A DNA stretch of 64,000 bases from Chrysaora quinquecirrha (taxonomy: Eukaryota > Cnidaria > Scyphozoa > Semaeostomeae > Pelagiidae): contig JACTAT010000011.1 in NCBI GenBank assembly GCA_014526335.1, positions 861,151 through 925,150 on the forward strand. Direction: 5' to 3'. The stretch's first letter is position 1; each line of letters begins with the position of its first letter. Under the pieces are notes generated by a model, which saw nothing but the letters and a program-made list of their open reading frames with translations, was not told where the DNA came from and ran no database searches. Position numbers and translations under genes: made by a program. This document shows positions 34,061 to 46,176 of the stretch, in pieces.

Positions 34061-34235
34061 ATCATCATGATGATGATGATGATGATGATGATGGTGATCA
34101 CATTAACAATACTCAAAATCATACGAAATCAGCAAAAATTTGTGCTGCACCACATCTTCCTCCCCTCTTTACACGAAAATCTGCATGCATCAGAATTTCG
34201 AGAATCTTCAACAACAACAACAACAACAACTTAAT
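34061..34235. repeat. (GAT)n and (CAA)n microsatellites
   Basis: A perfect GAT run at about 34,063-34,096 and a CAA run at about 34,207-34,231. Confidence 0.85.
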
Positions 34236-34249
34236 CAAAATATGTAAAT

Positions 34250-34660
34250 ATGATATTGACATCGGAAACAACATGCGCAACAAAGCCTAATAAAAGTATC
34301 TTAATTTGCAATATGCAAATACAGAGCTTTGAGAATTAATTATCAACTAATTGAGCTTCGAGAATCGTCTGCCAAAACTTCAGCCACAATGAATCATCAT
34401 GTTTACAAGTTTCGTTATTGCTTCTACTTGTCAAATAATTGGTATTCATAACATCCACTTACGGCGACTTCAAAAGTTACTTCCTCCTATTTGTGGCTTA
34501 TCTATTGTTACATGTTTGGCAGGAAAAAGCGTCTATACATACATGTATCAATACATCCTTACATGCGTTCCACAAACACCCCCTCATTATGTCCTTCGGA
34601 CATAAAAATGACTCACTGTGATTAAATGTTAGCAATTATTTTGAGAGATTTTGAACTCGT
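34250..34660. other. No gene seen
   Basis: Spacer before the 3' end of the accessory gene of the THAP/P-like element. Nothing supported. Confidence 0.35.
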
Positions 34661-34663
34661 TTA

Positions 34664-36104
34664 TCAGTTATCTGATGTATAGGCCTTTTTTAATCCCCGT
34701 CGTAAAGCTTTTTCTTTCTTATGCTTCAATCTATATTTGTTCACAATGTCCTTCGTACAAGAGAATGCTCTGACGCGAATATATAGGGATAATACCTTCT
34801 CCAAAAGATCTTCTGAAGTTGAGTTATCAATGGTAACTTCTGACAAGGTTACCCAGTTTTGTAAAGGCCCTTCATGGTCATATCTTTCATCAAGGCTTCA
34901 ATTATACTGCTAATAGCAATGTGCTTGCAGTCAATAAGATTTTTGTTACTTCTACGGAACTCCATCTCAGTGGCGATAAATATCTTTTGTACTGTATCAT
35001 TGATTGACCAAAGCCCACCACGGCTTAGGGACTGAATGAGCTTTTGAGATGAATCACCTTCGTCCTTTCCAGCTTGAAGGATCATTATGCACTTTTGGCT
35101 CTCTAATTTTGAATAGATACTTGCACGATGGAATTTTTTATTCAGGTTGGAAAGACCATAGCCTCCTAAATACTGCATAGCAAATTTCTCTTTCTCAGTT
35201 ATCTTAATTTCAGGAATCTTCCTTAAAACATTTTTTTGTTTTCCTTGCACTGCAAGAAAGTTATCAGCAAATTTAATTGCAATAAACACTGCTTGTTGAT
35301 TAGAAACACCTGGGAGGTATGTATCTGCTTTGGTAACCAACTGGGCCCAAAATTCTTTGTAAAACTTTTCAGCATTTTGCTTGATACTGAAAGACTTACA
35401 AAAAGCTTCTGGACCAAATGGAAGCCATTCATTGTATCAAAATTTTTTACTTCAAACATGTATGTCTCAAATGCTTTCCTTTCTGTGGGAGGAAGCACCG
35501 ATCTGCAGATAATGACTTTGCAGCATTGTTTATATTTGTCAAATACCAATCTTGTGTGATATCAAACTGTTGTTGTTTGGAAGGGTCAACATGCTTTGCT
35601 TTCTGGTGCCTTTGAAGTCCCCCTTTTGTCTTGTATGTTTTAGGACATTTGTCACATTTAACCAAATTCTTTTGGACCTATGAGAATCAAATTAAAGAAT
35701 GGTAGACAGCTAAACTTTTCATTATATATGGGAATGTGTGGAGATAGCAAGAACAGTACTACACAGATTTTTATAAAAAATACTTGTTCACTATCGGCAT
35801 AAATCCTATTGCTTTTCAGGAAAATCCTTTAAAATCCTACCGTTACACAAAAATCTTCTACGCTTTTTGGAGGAATGATATATGTGATCTACCCCTCGAT
35901 TGCCGGCAAACAAGCCTAAGTGGATGTTTTGAAGTTACAGCTCTGAAAGTATCCAAATAAAAAGAGAATATTTACCTCCTCAGCTGCTTGTTCAAAATCT
36001 GACTGAATCTCTGCAGCATTTTCAAAAAAGTCCTCCTCAAGAAGTTGTAAGATTAGATCGCAATCCAATCCAGTCAGCTCGTCCATTTCTACTTCGGAAG
36101 CCAT
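34664..36104 (-). pseudogene. C2H2 accessory gene of THAP/P-like transposon
   Basis: Exon 1 (36,104-35,975) encodes MASEVEMDELTGLDCD with an acidic continuation and ends at GTAAAT. Exon 2 starts near 35,678 after CTCATAG and continues in phase into a C2H2 finger, KCDKCPKTYKTKGGLQRHQK (C-x2-C-x12-H-x4-H). Further on are PTERKAFETYMFEV, FADNFLAVQGKQKN, KFAMQYLGGYGL and LSRGGLWSINDTVQKIF, a pattern (YxxGY ... RGGL) seen near the C-terminus of transposon-encoded accessory proteins. The tail LRRGLKKAYTSDN ends at 34,664. Frameshifts near 35,510, 35,390 and 34,850 inactivate it. Its start lies 126 bp inside the right TIR, mirroring the THAP gene. The role is unknown. Confidence 0.68.
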
Positions 36105-36182
36105 TTCCTTGTGTTCACTTGTGCACGTTCAACCTTCTAAAGAGACTGGAAACTAACTGCCTCAACATCCAACGCGCCTTTT

Positions 36183-36237
36183 GTTATCGAAACAAAAGGC
36201 TTCCAGACCGTCCTCCTTCTATTGACTATGGATCAAC
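36183..36237. repeat. Right TIR and TSD of THAP/P-like transposon
   Basis: The inverted repeat ends ATTGACTATG at 36,230 and is followed by GATCAAC (36,231-36,237), matching the left side. Confidence 0.85.
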
Positions 36238-36348
36238 CATATTGAAGGGATGTCATTGCCACACCCTTCGCAGTCACCAAGTTGAATATTCTACTCTGCT
36301 CTTACTGGTTAAAGCCCCATAACACTATAACCATGATATACAAAAAGG

Positions 36349-39070
36349 TTTAACTGTAATGAATAATTATATTGATAAGAATGGAACAACAATGGATTTT
36401 AAATAAAGAGCACCTTCATTCTTACTATGCAGGTTATGACAATACATTCTTGGGTACTCGGTAGCTTTTTCCAAACAGCGTGCTCAGAGCAAAATTCACA
36501 TTTTTTAGGCAAAACTAACACAGGGTATCGAGCTAAAAACTGTGAAAAGACAGCTTAACTAATCTATAACATTTGCAGAATACATATTTAGGGATTTGAT
36601 GATGCATATTTGTTTACATTACAAGTATTCAGTCAGGCTTATAATTCACATATTAGGCTGCTAATGCACTGTTTGACACTCAACTTTTAAAAAGAAATAA
36701 AACCTTGTATGTAATATAGCTAATTCTGCAGTAGTCTTATAATGAAAAAGTACTTTGCTTCAAAAATAGCAATTTCTAAGAAGACGAGGAAGAACAGCAC
36801 CCAGAGGAGTGAAATTCAAAATAGCAGAAAAGTTCAAGAATAGAACTTATGACAGCAGCCATCTCAAAGAATCAAGACAACAATATTAAGTAAATTCCCT
36901 CTGAGTCAGGGTTCCCACTTCTGTTTCAACATGTTTTAGAACATTTTGCTTGACATTAGCTTAGCCAAATTGTTGATAGGCAATTGAATTTATTTATTAT
37001 CCTAGAACCGCAGCAACAACATTTTAGCATTACTTTCATCAACAAAGTCAACAAGTTTAGCCACAGTTTTAAATGTGTATGCAACATTGCCAAAAAAGTA
37101 CAACAAATGTTATGTGACAATGATGTATAGCTTAGCCAGTATTGAAAAAAATAAAGAACAGGTCATTATTCTTGTGAAAAATTGCCCCAGTCCACCTAGG
37201 AGTATACATAAAGGCCAATCATTACATACAGGGTGATGTGGTGATAACAGCTTGAGGTGAGAAATACTTACATTCTTCTTACAGTATATGAAGACATAGG
37301 CTACATACAAACAAATATACAAACAAACATAAAAAAGTTTTAGACTCTTACCAATGTTAATAATAGTTCCACTTTCTGATAGTCCATGGCAAGGGTTTAG
37401 TTTTTGCAAGTGCCCATTTAAATATGCAAGTCTGTCATGACAAGGGCCTGACAAATGAACAACATCATCACTTATAAAACAGAGCAATCTTGTTTTACGA
37501 AACTGCTTGCAAACAAAAGTAGCATTTCTCTCATTGCAAAGGTTACAAGGTGTTTCATCATCAATCTGCTGTGCACATATAACTACATTTTGAATGGTCT
37601 CTCGACAAGATTCCCATTTTGAAAGTGATGCTTGGGTTCTCTCTGACCAAGTCTGACTTTTAACCTTAGTTTTTTCAGGTAATCCAAGGTCTTTGATCAG
37701 TGAGTTGCAGCTTACAAGAAGCTCATTTAGTTCTGAAATAAATACGAAAATAGCAGGTCAAAGTTTCCCAACATATCATTACATCAGCAGTATGTCATCT
37801 CAAGGCACAAAGCATCAGAGGAGAAGCTAAAATATGTATACAAGACGGTGCATGTCAAATGGACCAAGAAAATTTGCTTTGCAAATCTTTGATGTCTTTA
37901 TATTCTCTACAGTATTTTTCACATCAATTTGACAGTCATAACATAAAAAGCCAAATGATTACAATCAAAATTTGATAATTACCATTGCTTGACTCATCTC
38001 TTGAATTACTAGGACCGTCAGTTGTTGTTATATCGAACATGAAGGACTCTGCTTTAAAGAAAATAATTTCATAAATTAGTCATCTATGTATTGTTTAAAT
38101 TCATTACACACATGGTACAAATGAAAGTGTCATTATTTAGTATAAAACTGTTTTAGGTTCTCCTGTAGAGCCTATATTGTGCCAATTATACAACCCAATA
38201 CTAGGAATGAATTTTTCCTTTGCATACAACTAAAGTGTGTTAAAACAGCACTATTATCATAATCCTAGTTGGTAAGACTTTCTGAGCTAGGATATACATA
38301 TAAATTAGGATTGTTTAATATTGGAAAGGAAGCTTCATCTTTACGGGGATAAATTCAGTGAAAATTTGTATAGCAGAATAGAAATATGCTAGCAGGCCTG
38401 GCCTTTTCCAGGTTGTTATGAGATGGGTTTTACTATCAATCTTAAAATTAAGAAAACACTTGAATCTCACATCAGATTTAAGGTTTCAAAAGTTCAAGAA
38501 ATAAGCAGTTTTATTATTATCTTTATTTTTCAGTTGGTCTTTAACATTTAGTCTTTTCCTTCACTTGAATCAGGCATTATTTGGAAAAGGCACAGGAAGA
38601 AAAAAGGAACAATTTGGAAGCTATTCAGTTTTTGGCATGTTTCTTAATAATCCTAGACAAATTCAAGTGCCTTCTGGCCTTGACACGCTAGCTGCCACTT
38701 GCCTATTGAAAATCATTGTCACTCATCTATTAAACATCTTATGGCCAGACCTCTGCAAGATGACTAATGGTTACCTTAAAAAATGCTCTAATTTTTCAGA
38801 AAAGGTCAGTCTTAATCAAGGCAATGTTTCAGGTAGAACAGAGAATAGATAGCAAGAAGGTAATCAAACCTGGCAATGTATTTGTTTCTTCATCAGTGGA
38901 ATCTTCAATACCATCAATGACATTGATGTCTGATTTTTTAGGCTTATACCTACTAGGGAAATGGACTTCTCTCCACCCTGTTGTAGGTGATATGGAGCCA
39001 TACTTTAAAACGTCTTTCGCGTAGGCTTTCTTTGTGTTTGGGGGATTTGTGGTTGATTTTAGCTTTGCAG
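36349..39070. repeat. 2.72-kb tandem duplication, copy A
   Basis: Sequence from TTTAACTGTAATGAAT to ATTTTAGCTTTGCAG, repeated immediately as copy B. The copies differ almost only in homopolymer lengths plus about one substitution (GGAGCCATAC versus GGAGTCATAC). Copy A carries KDZ-2 exons equivalent to those at 40.7, 40.4 and 39.2 kb (here about 38,050-37,983, 37,732-37,352 and 36,539-36,426) and a truncated piece of the second exon. Confidence 0.92.
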
Positions 39071-42000
39071 TTTAACTGTAATGAATAATTATATTGATAA
39101 GAATGGAACAACAATGGATTTTAAATAAAGAGCACCTTCATTCTTACTATGCAGGTTATGACAATACATTCTTGGGTACTCGGTAGCTTTTTCCAAACAG
39201 CGTGCTCAGAGCAAAATTCACATTTTTTAGGCAAAACTAACACAGGGTATCGAGCTAAAAACTGTGAAAAGACAGCTTAACTAATCTATAACATTTGCAG
39301 AATACATATTTAGGGATTTGATGATGCATATTTGTTTACATTACAAGTATTCAGTCAGGCTTATAATTCACATATTAGGCTGCTAATGCACTGTTTGACA
39401 CTCAACTTTTAAAAAGAAATAAAACCTTGTATGTAATATAGCTAATTCTGCAGTAGTCTTATAATGAAAAAGTACTTTGCTTCAAAATAGCAATTTCTAA
39501 GAAGACGAGGAAGAACAGCACCCAGAGGAGTGAAATTCAAAATAGCAGAAAAGTTCAAGAATAGAACTTATGACAGCAGCCATCTCAAAGAATCAAGACA
39601 ACAATATTAAGTAAATTCCCTCTGAGTCAGGGTTCCCACTTCTGTTTCAACATGTTTTAGAACATTTTGCTTGACATTAGCTTAGCCAAATTGTTGATAG
39701 GCAATTGAATTTATTTATTATCCTAGAACCGCAGCAACAACATTTTAGCATTACTTTCATCAACAAAGTCAACAAGTTTAGCCACAGTTTTAAATGTGTA
39801 TGCAACATTGCCAAAAAAGTACAACAAATGTTATGTGACAATGATGTATAGCTTAGCCAGTATTGAAAAAAATAAAGAACAGGTCATTATTCTTGTGAAA
39901 AATTGCCCCAGTCCACCTAGGAGTATACATAAAGGCCAATCATTACATACAGGGTGATGTGGTGATAACAGCTTGAGGTGAGAAATACTTACATTCTTCT
40001 TACAGTATATGAAGACATAGGCTACATACAAACAAATATACAAACAAACATAAAAAAGTTTTAGACTCTTACCAATGTTAATAATAGTTCCACTTTCTGA
40101 TAGTCCATGGCAAGGGTTTAGTTTTTGCAAGTGCCCATTTAAATATGCAAGTCTGTCATGACAAGGGCCTGACAAATGAACAACATCATCACTTATAAAA
40201 CAGAGCAATCTTGTTTTACGAAACTGCTTGCAAACAAAAGTAGCATTTCTCTCATTGCAAAGGTTACAAGGTGTTTCATCATCAATCTGCTGTGCACATA
40301 TAACTACATTTTGAATGGTCTCTCGACAAGATTCCCATTTTGAAAGTGATGCTTGGGTTCTCTCTGACCAAGTCTGACTTTTAACCTTAGTTTTTTCAGG
40401 TAATCCAAGGTCTTTGATCAGTGAGTTGCAGCTTACAAGAAGCTCATTTAGTTCTGAAATAAATACGAAAATAGCAGGTCAAAGTTTCCCAACATATCAT
40501 TACATCAGCAGTATGTCATCTCAAGGCACAAAGCATCAGAGGGAGAAGCTAAAATATGTATACAAGACGGTGCATGTCAAATGGACCAAGAAAATTTGCT
40601 TTGCAAATCTTTGATGTCTTTATATTCTCTACAGTATTTTTCACATCAATTTGACAGTCATAACATAAAAAGCCAAATGATTACAATCAAAATTTGATAA
40701 TTACCATTGCTTGACTCATCTCTTGAATTACTAGGACCGTCAGTTGTTGTTATATCGAACATGAAGGACTCTGCTTTAAAGAAAATAATTTCATAAATTA
40801 GTCATCTATGTATTGTTTAAATTCATTACACACATGGTACAAATGAAAGTGTCATTATTTAGTATAAAACTGTTTTAGGTTCTCCTGTAGAGCCTATATT
40901 GTGCCAATTATACAACCCAATACTAGGAATGAATTTTTCCTTTGCATACAACTAAAGTGTGTTAAAAACAGCACTATTATCATAATCCTAGTTGGTAAGA
41001 CTTTCTGAGCTAGGATATACATATAAATTAGGATTGTTTAATATTGGAAAGGAAGCTTCATCTTTACGGGGATAAATTCAGTGAAAATTTGTATAGCAGA
41101 ATAGAAATATGCTAGCAGGCCTGGCCTTTTCCAGGTTGTTATGAGATGGGTTTTTACTATCAATCTTAAAATTAAGAAAAACACTTGAATCTCACATCAG
41201 ATTTAAGGTTTCAAAAGTTCAAGAAATAAGCAGTTTTATTATTATCTTTATTTTTCAGTTGGTCTTTAACATTTAGTCTTTTCCTTCACTTGAATCAGGC
41301 ATTATTTGGAAAAGGCACAGGAAGAAAAAAGGAACAATTTGGAAGCTATTCAGTTTTTGGCATGTTTCTTAATAATCCTAGACAAATTCAAGTGCCTTCT
41401 GGCCTTGACACGCTAGCTGCCACTTGCCTATTGAAAATCATTGTCACTCATCTATTAAACATCTTATGGCCAGACCTCTGCAAGATGACTAATGGTTACC
41501 TTAAAAAATGCTCTAATTTTTCAGAAAAGGTCAGTCTTAATCAAGGCAATGTTTCAGGTAGAACAGAGAATAGATAGCAAGAAGGTAATCAAACCTGGCA
41601 ATGTATTTGTTTCTTCATCAGTGGAATCTTCAATACCATCAATGACATTGATGTCTGATTTTTTAGGCTTATACCTACTAGGGAAATGGACTTCTCTCCA
41701 CCCTGTTGTAGGTGATATGGAGTCATACTTTAAAACGTCTTTCGCGTAGGCTTTCTTTGTGTTTGGGGGATTTGTGGTTGATTTTAGCTTTGCAGTTAAG
41801 CTCTCAATATCTGTCAAAAGAGGCTCCACAGTTTGAGATGATTGAGCCTTTCCTTTTTGTTCCTGAAAATAACACAATTTAATACACCTTATTTGAACCA
41901 AGAATATTGCAAGATTATGAAATTCGAAAATTGGCTTTTCTTTGTAAAACAATAACCTACCCAGCAAAGTCAAAACAATCACTTCACACAATATGCACTT

Positions 42001-43053
42001 CTACGTCTTAAATTCTAAAATGGTAAATTACCCATGCAGTTCAGTTTATAAGAGTACCCATGGTATTCATTCTAGAATATCAGCTTGGAAACACAAGCTG
42101 CAGGTCCTCATCAACAGAAGACACCACACATTCCAACTAATATAACTGAATATAAATAACCAAAACTCCCATGCCTTTGCGGTGCCTTTCAGTGAAACAG
42201 GCTGCAAATTGTGGGACTTTATGCTGCAAAATCAGGTGTTCTGAGCCTGCCACACTTCTTGTGAGGTGCAGGGTGTGCTAACTAGTGAGACTTGAACAAA
42301 GGTACAAAAATTGTCTGGTGTGCTTTTTAGTGTGCAATTTGCAATTTTTCTATCATATTTAGCTCTTTTTAAAATTTAGTGAAATTTAGAGGATTCTTGT
42401 CGAAAGAAGAAGGAACCTGATTGCATTGATTTAAACACCGCCATTTTAACTAGACTATGTATGTTTTTGCTATATCATATCAAGTGCAAATGCAAAATGT
42501 GTGTATTCAGGCACACAAAAAGTATAATCTTGCTTGGTTCATGACAATCACAAACAATCTCTGGTAGCCACACAGCACTACTCTTGTAGCATCATTACAA
42601 TAGCTTTATAAGTATACTACTAAGTCATTTTGTAAAATTCAAGTTTATTTAGACTAATATACTTTAACAAGACCATGGGTACCTATAAAGTTTATAGTTT
42701 AGGGCCTATTGGGTATTATGAAAATTGAAGGCCATAAATTACCTAGGGTAGCTATCTACCTACCAATTATTGTTGGCTAATGTGCAAGTAAAGGCTACAA
42801 AATGTTAGACTATCTCTATTTCCTGGACAGGATGCCTAATAACCCCTTCGGCATATAATCACATATTCAGGCGCGCTTCCCCACCTGCGTGCTAGGCCAA
42901 AAAAATGCAGATGGCCTCCCTCTAATTCCGAACAAAAGTAAAGTTTAAAGACCAGATAGCTACAGCCTATAGGTGTCTGTCTAAGCAACAAAAAAGCAAC
43001 AGCCTACCTTTTTTCGAGGCAGATGCACCTGCTGAATGCTCGTTTTCTGCCAT
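36426..43053 (-). CDS. KDZ-2 5' exons, including duplicated set
   Basis: Exon 1 (43,053-43,008) starts MAENEHSAGASASKK and ends at GTAGGC. Exon 2 (41,862 to about 41,595) follows TTTTCAG: EQKGKAQSSQTVEP, then KPKKSDINVIDGIEDSTDEE. Exon 3 (about 40,770-40,705) encodes ESFMFDITTTDGPSNSRDE. Exon 4 (40,453-40,073) encodes the zinc cluster CNLCNERNATFVC, then LSGPCHDRLAYLNGHLQKL. Exon 5 (39,261-39,148) encodes VLPKKCEFCSEHAVWKKL. Exons 3-5 occur again in copy A. If the duplication is real, a transcript could contain the zinc cluster twice. The 1.1-kb first intron (41,863-43,007) holds nothing recognisable. Confidence 0.68.
39071..41795. repeat. 2.72-kb tandem duplication, copy B
   Basis: Second copy, three bases longer than copy A through homopolymer indels. 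It continues into unique sequence (GCAGTTAAGCTCTC) that completes the second exon of KDZ-2, so copy B has the original right border and copy A the original left one. The simplest reading is an unequal exchange or an assembly duplication. Confidence 0.92.
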
Positions 43054-43384
43054 GAGCAAGGTCAGGCAATGCAAGTCAAGCCCAGGCAAACCCAGTTCTG
43101 ATCTTGCTTCATCTTCTTTTCTTGTTCTTGCCTTGCCACGCAACCAGCGGCCCCACGTTTCGTCATTGTCTGGTGCCTTGTCGATTCAGTTTCTTTCGTG
43201 GTTCTTTCTTCAGACGGCTATTCAACTGGCCGTTATATACAACAGTTGTTTGTAATTTGAGTTTTGATAGAAATGAATACCCATTTTCACATTCTAATCA
43301 ATTAGGCATATACAGACTTGAGAATTACACCCCATGTAATTTTTATGCAAAAGTCATAAAATACACAGGATGTATTTGCTAGAT

Positions 43385-43876
43385 ACGAGGCCATGTTGGT
43401 TTTGCAATACGTGATGCCTCAAGGGATGGTAATGCAAATGCTTCAGGCCAACGAGAGTAGTAATTGGAGAAGACAATTATGTATCAGTTTCTGCTAAGAG
43501 TGGTTGGGAAAGGACCAAGAATGTCCATCACTAGGCGATCAAAAGCACCGTCGACCGGAATAGGAAGAAGTGGAGCCTTGTGCCGGCTGCGAGGAATTTT
43601 CTTCATTGCGCAACCAACGCAAGAGCGACACCAATGTTTAATGTCCTGTAACATACCAGGCCAATGGTAACTTTCACGGACCTTTTCATACGTCTTGACT
43701 GTACTCAAGTGTCCCGAAGTTGGATCATTGTGACAAGCGACTAACACATCATGTCTTAGAGTAGCAGGAATAACTACTTGCGAATAGAGCGAGTTAACGC
43801 GACGTCCACCCGGTGTCCATAAATGACAAAGTATACCGCGCTCATCAAGATAGAAAGAATCGATCATCAACATCAA
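43385..43876 (-). pseudogene. Gypsy integrase, partial
   Basis: The HHCC zinc domain is visible: LVACHNDPTSGHLSTVKT supplies the two His, and WCRSCVGCAMKK the Cys pair. The core begins MDILGPFP with its catalytic Asp. After a stop, the same frame continues as YIIVFSNYYSRWPEAFAL to about 43,385 and then ends in unrelated sequence. The later catalytic D and E are lost. Confidence 0.88.
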
Positions 43877-43954
43877 ACTGCGAGCCTTTTTATCATTAAT
43901 GGAAAGTTCAGCCGTTTCTAAGTACGAGATGATTGGAGCGAGATCTTTGTCTTG

Positions 43955-44353
43955 TCATTGCAACAAGTTTAGCAACTCTGGAGGAGGACAAGAACGACTG
44001 AGAGTGGCGATCAGCAATGTCAATGAAGATGAAGCAAGAGGCTCTAAAGACTCATTAGAATCGTAGGTGTGACGAGAAAGAGCGTCAGCATTAGCATTAG
44101 ACAAACCTGGTCGGTGAAGAATCAGGAAATCGTATTGTTGCAGCTGAAGAGCCCAACAAGCTAAGCGACCAGTCAGATCTTTGACATTCATGAGCCAGGA
44201 GAGACTACCGTGGTCCATATGAACAAAGAACCTCTGACCCGAAAGATAGGGCTGATACCGTTTTATCCCATCAACTACTGCCAAAGCTTCACGTTCCATG
44301 GTGCTATAGCGTTTCTCCGCAACATTTAGCTCACGCCCACCATAAGCGATCAC
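43955..44353 (-). pseudogene. Gypsy RNase H domain
   Basis: Contains IAYGGRELNVAEKRYSTMER, REALAVVDGIKRYQPYL and FFVHMDHGSLSWLMN (usually TDH, here MDH), ending at NADALSRH, the classic Gypsy RNase H/tether region. A stop separates it from RT. Confidence 0.88.
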
Positions 44354-44399
44354 ATGTTCCTTACCATCGTAAATCTGTCACAAAATGTAGCCTAAGGCA

Positions 44400-45200
44400 T
44401 ACTGGCTAGCGTCCGTATACAAATGAAATGGCCGCCTAAAATCGTCATAGGCCAAAACTGGTGAAGAGCATAAGCGAGTTTTGAGTTCCTCAAAAGCATT
44501 TTGACAAGCAGTGCTCCAAACAAAATCAGCATCCTTGTGAGTAAGCTGATTTAACGGCGACGCAATTTTAGCAAATCCTTCAACAAACGTCGATAGTAGT
44601 TACACAATCCAAGAAAACTGCAAATGTCTTTCACACAAGTTGGCGTGGGAAAAGTTCGAACAGCATTGAGTTTATCAGGATCAGGCGAAATACCGTTAGC
44701 GGAGACCACAAAACGAAGAAAATTAACAGATGAGCATGCAAAGTTACACTTCGATGTCTTCAACTTAAGATGGACATTGTGAAGGCGATCAAAGACAAGG
44801 GTGAGGCGCTCAAGGTGTTCTTCGAAAGCTGACGAAAAGAAGATGATATTGTCGATGTAAATCAAGCAAGTTTTCCATTCAAGTCCATGGAGGACTCTAG
44901 ACATAAGCCTTTGAAAGTCCAATGGAGCATTAGTGAGCCCACAGCACATCACATTGAACTCATACAACCCAGCATGTGTGATAAAAGCGGTTTTATCCTT
45001 AGAACTGGGATCCATAGTAACCTGATGAAGAAATAAGACAAGCCAGACAAAGAGTCGATAGCATCATCGATACGAGGCAAAGGAAAGCTATCCTTACGGG
45101 TGACTGTGTTTAACTTTCAATAGTCTACACAAAATCGAGTGGTACGTCCTTTTTCTTGACAAGCGTTACAGGTGAACTCCAAGGACTAGAAGAGACCGAT
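44400..45200 (-). pseudogene. Gypsy reverse transcriptase
   Basis: The block from VDY.KLNTVTRKDSFPLPRI (with a stop) through TAFITHAGLYEFNVMCCGLT and NAPLDFQRLMSRVL to IYIDNIIFFSS. The active-site box is YIDN instead of YIDD, which removes a metal-binding Asp. FLGLCNYYRRLLKD and the start of the RNase H connection follow. The longest open part is 45,015-44,551. Confidence 0.88.
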
Positions 45201-45327
45201 ATTATATCCTGCTGTAACATTTTTTCAATGTGACTATCTATTTCAGCTGAGCTTGGGAGACTCTATAAGGAGATTGCTTGATGGGCCTAGCATCGCCGTG
45301 TCAATGGCATGTTAAATAACTGATCTT

Positions 45328-46176
45328 CTACCTAGGTCGAGACTTGAATGCGGCAAAAATGTCAGAATAAGAGGTCAACAGATCATTGAGCTGAGAGTTC
45401 TCTTTTTCGGAGAGGGCTGGACTAGGTAGACATTTGAAACTCGACAGTAAAGATGGTTTAGCAGTAGCAGCATCAACATGACCAGAAAAGTCCTTTGTAG
45501 CTGAAACTTCAGGAGCAGAATCAAGCGGTATGATCACGTCGCTCGAACGTTTTTCCGTAAATTGACTGATAGTAGTCCCTTTATGCAGAATGATGGGGTT
45601 ATCAGAAGGATTTAGCAAACGAACAGAGACCTGGCCATTCTCATCAGGCTGAGACAAAGATGCAGCACCAAACAGATGATAACGATCTGAGAGCTTAGGG
45701 ATAGCCTCTATTAGGCCTACGACTGGCTCTGATGAAAACGATGCTAAGTATGCAGGAATGACTGCCTCACTGTGTCCTTCAATCAACTGTGTGTTTTGAA
45801 CTCTCACATCTGAAACTAATGTTTGTTTATCACTATCAGTGAAATGAACAGTGTTCTTCTCTGAAAATGTCACATACTGTCCCCTAACATCGATAACTGC
45901 ACTAGATTTTTGAAGAAAGTCACATCCGAGAACTACATTGTAAGTTAAGCCAGGTACTACTGAGGCTTGGACCACATACTTCAACTGTCCGATGACAACA
46001 GGGAAAGAAACGAAACCAGCAACAGAAATAGCATGACCGTTTGCAGTTTTAACGTTTGCAACCGTATCATTCTCTTTCAATGGAAAATCAATGCTCAAAA
46101 CGTTATCGTAAAAATCTTTGCTTATAACAGTTACCACTGCGCCAGTGTCTACTAAGAACTTGGTGGCTCTTTGCAA
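45328..46176 (-). CDS. Gypsy aspartic protease region
   Basis: 282 residues. FLVDTGAVVTVISKDFYD is the retroviral-type protease active site (DTGA), and VVLGCDFLQKSSAVID is the second conserved strand. The C-terminal 150 residues link to reverse transcriptase. The domain is open and well preserved, unlike its neighbours. Confidence 0.85.
   Translation of the reverse strand: MQRATKFLVDTGAVVTVISKDFYDNVLSIDFPLKENDTVANVKTANGHAISVAGFVSFPVVIGQLKYVVQASVVPGLTYNVVLGCDFLQKSSAVIDVRGQYVTFSEKNTVHFTDSDKQTLVSDVRVQNTQLIEGHSEAVIPAYLASFSSEPVVGLIEAIPKLSDRYHLFGAASLSQPDENGQVSVRLLNPSDNPIILHKGTTISQFTEKRSSDVIIPLDSAPEVSATKDFSGHVDAATAKPSLLSSFKCLPSPALSEKENSQLNDLLTSYSDIFAAFKSRPR

Larger units (their letters stand above)
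21987..36230. mobile_element. THAP/P-like two-gene transposon, 14.2 kb with nested Helentron
   Basis: Matching TIRs of about 48 bp and a 7-bp GATCAAC duplication define the ends. A THAP-domain transposase pseudogene reads inward from the left (22,223) and a C2H2 accessory gene reads inward from the right (36,104). They are convergent. The middle, about 25.8-33 kb or more, is a Helentron in the minus orientation, so the original element was about 5 kb. P elements start with CA and usually make 8-bp duplications; 7 is seen here. The insertion lies in an intron of KDZ-2: the flanks rejoin as CATCAACCTATGATCAAC then CATATTGAAGG. Confidence 0.8.
8205..43053 (-). pseudogene. KDZ transposase gene (KDZ-2), split by two transposon insertions
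   Basis: A long minus-strand gene assembled from exons with canonical splice borders. Exon 1 at 43,053-43,008 starts MAENEHSAG. The 5' exons, which are duplicated, lie at 36.4-41.9 kb. The Cys-rich and catalytic exons lie at 17.0-21.9 kb, and a probable C-terminus at 8.2-8.9 kb. The THAP/P-like transposon (21,987-36,230) sits between the exons ending at 36,426 and starting at 21,907, and FB1 (9,131-16,791) sits downstream of the exon ending at 17,025, so both insertions are intronic. KDZ transposases cut and paste DNA in the nucleus. This copy has a D-to-N change at the likely first catalytic Asp and a frameshift near 20,265, so it is probably inactive. A host gene derived from a KDZ element cannot be excluded. 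Confidence 0.65.
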
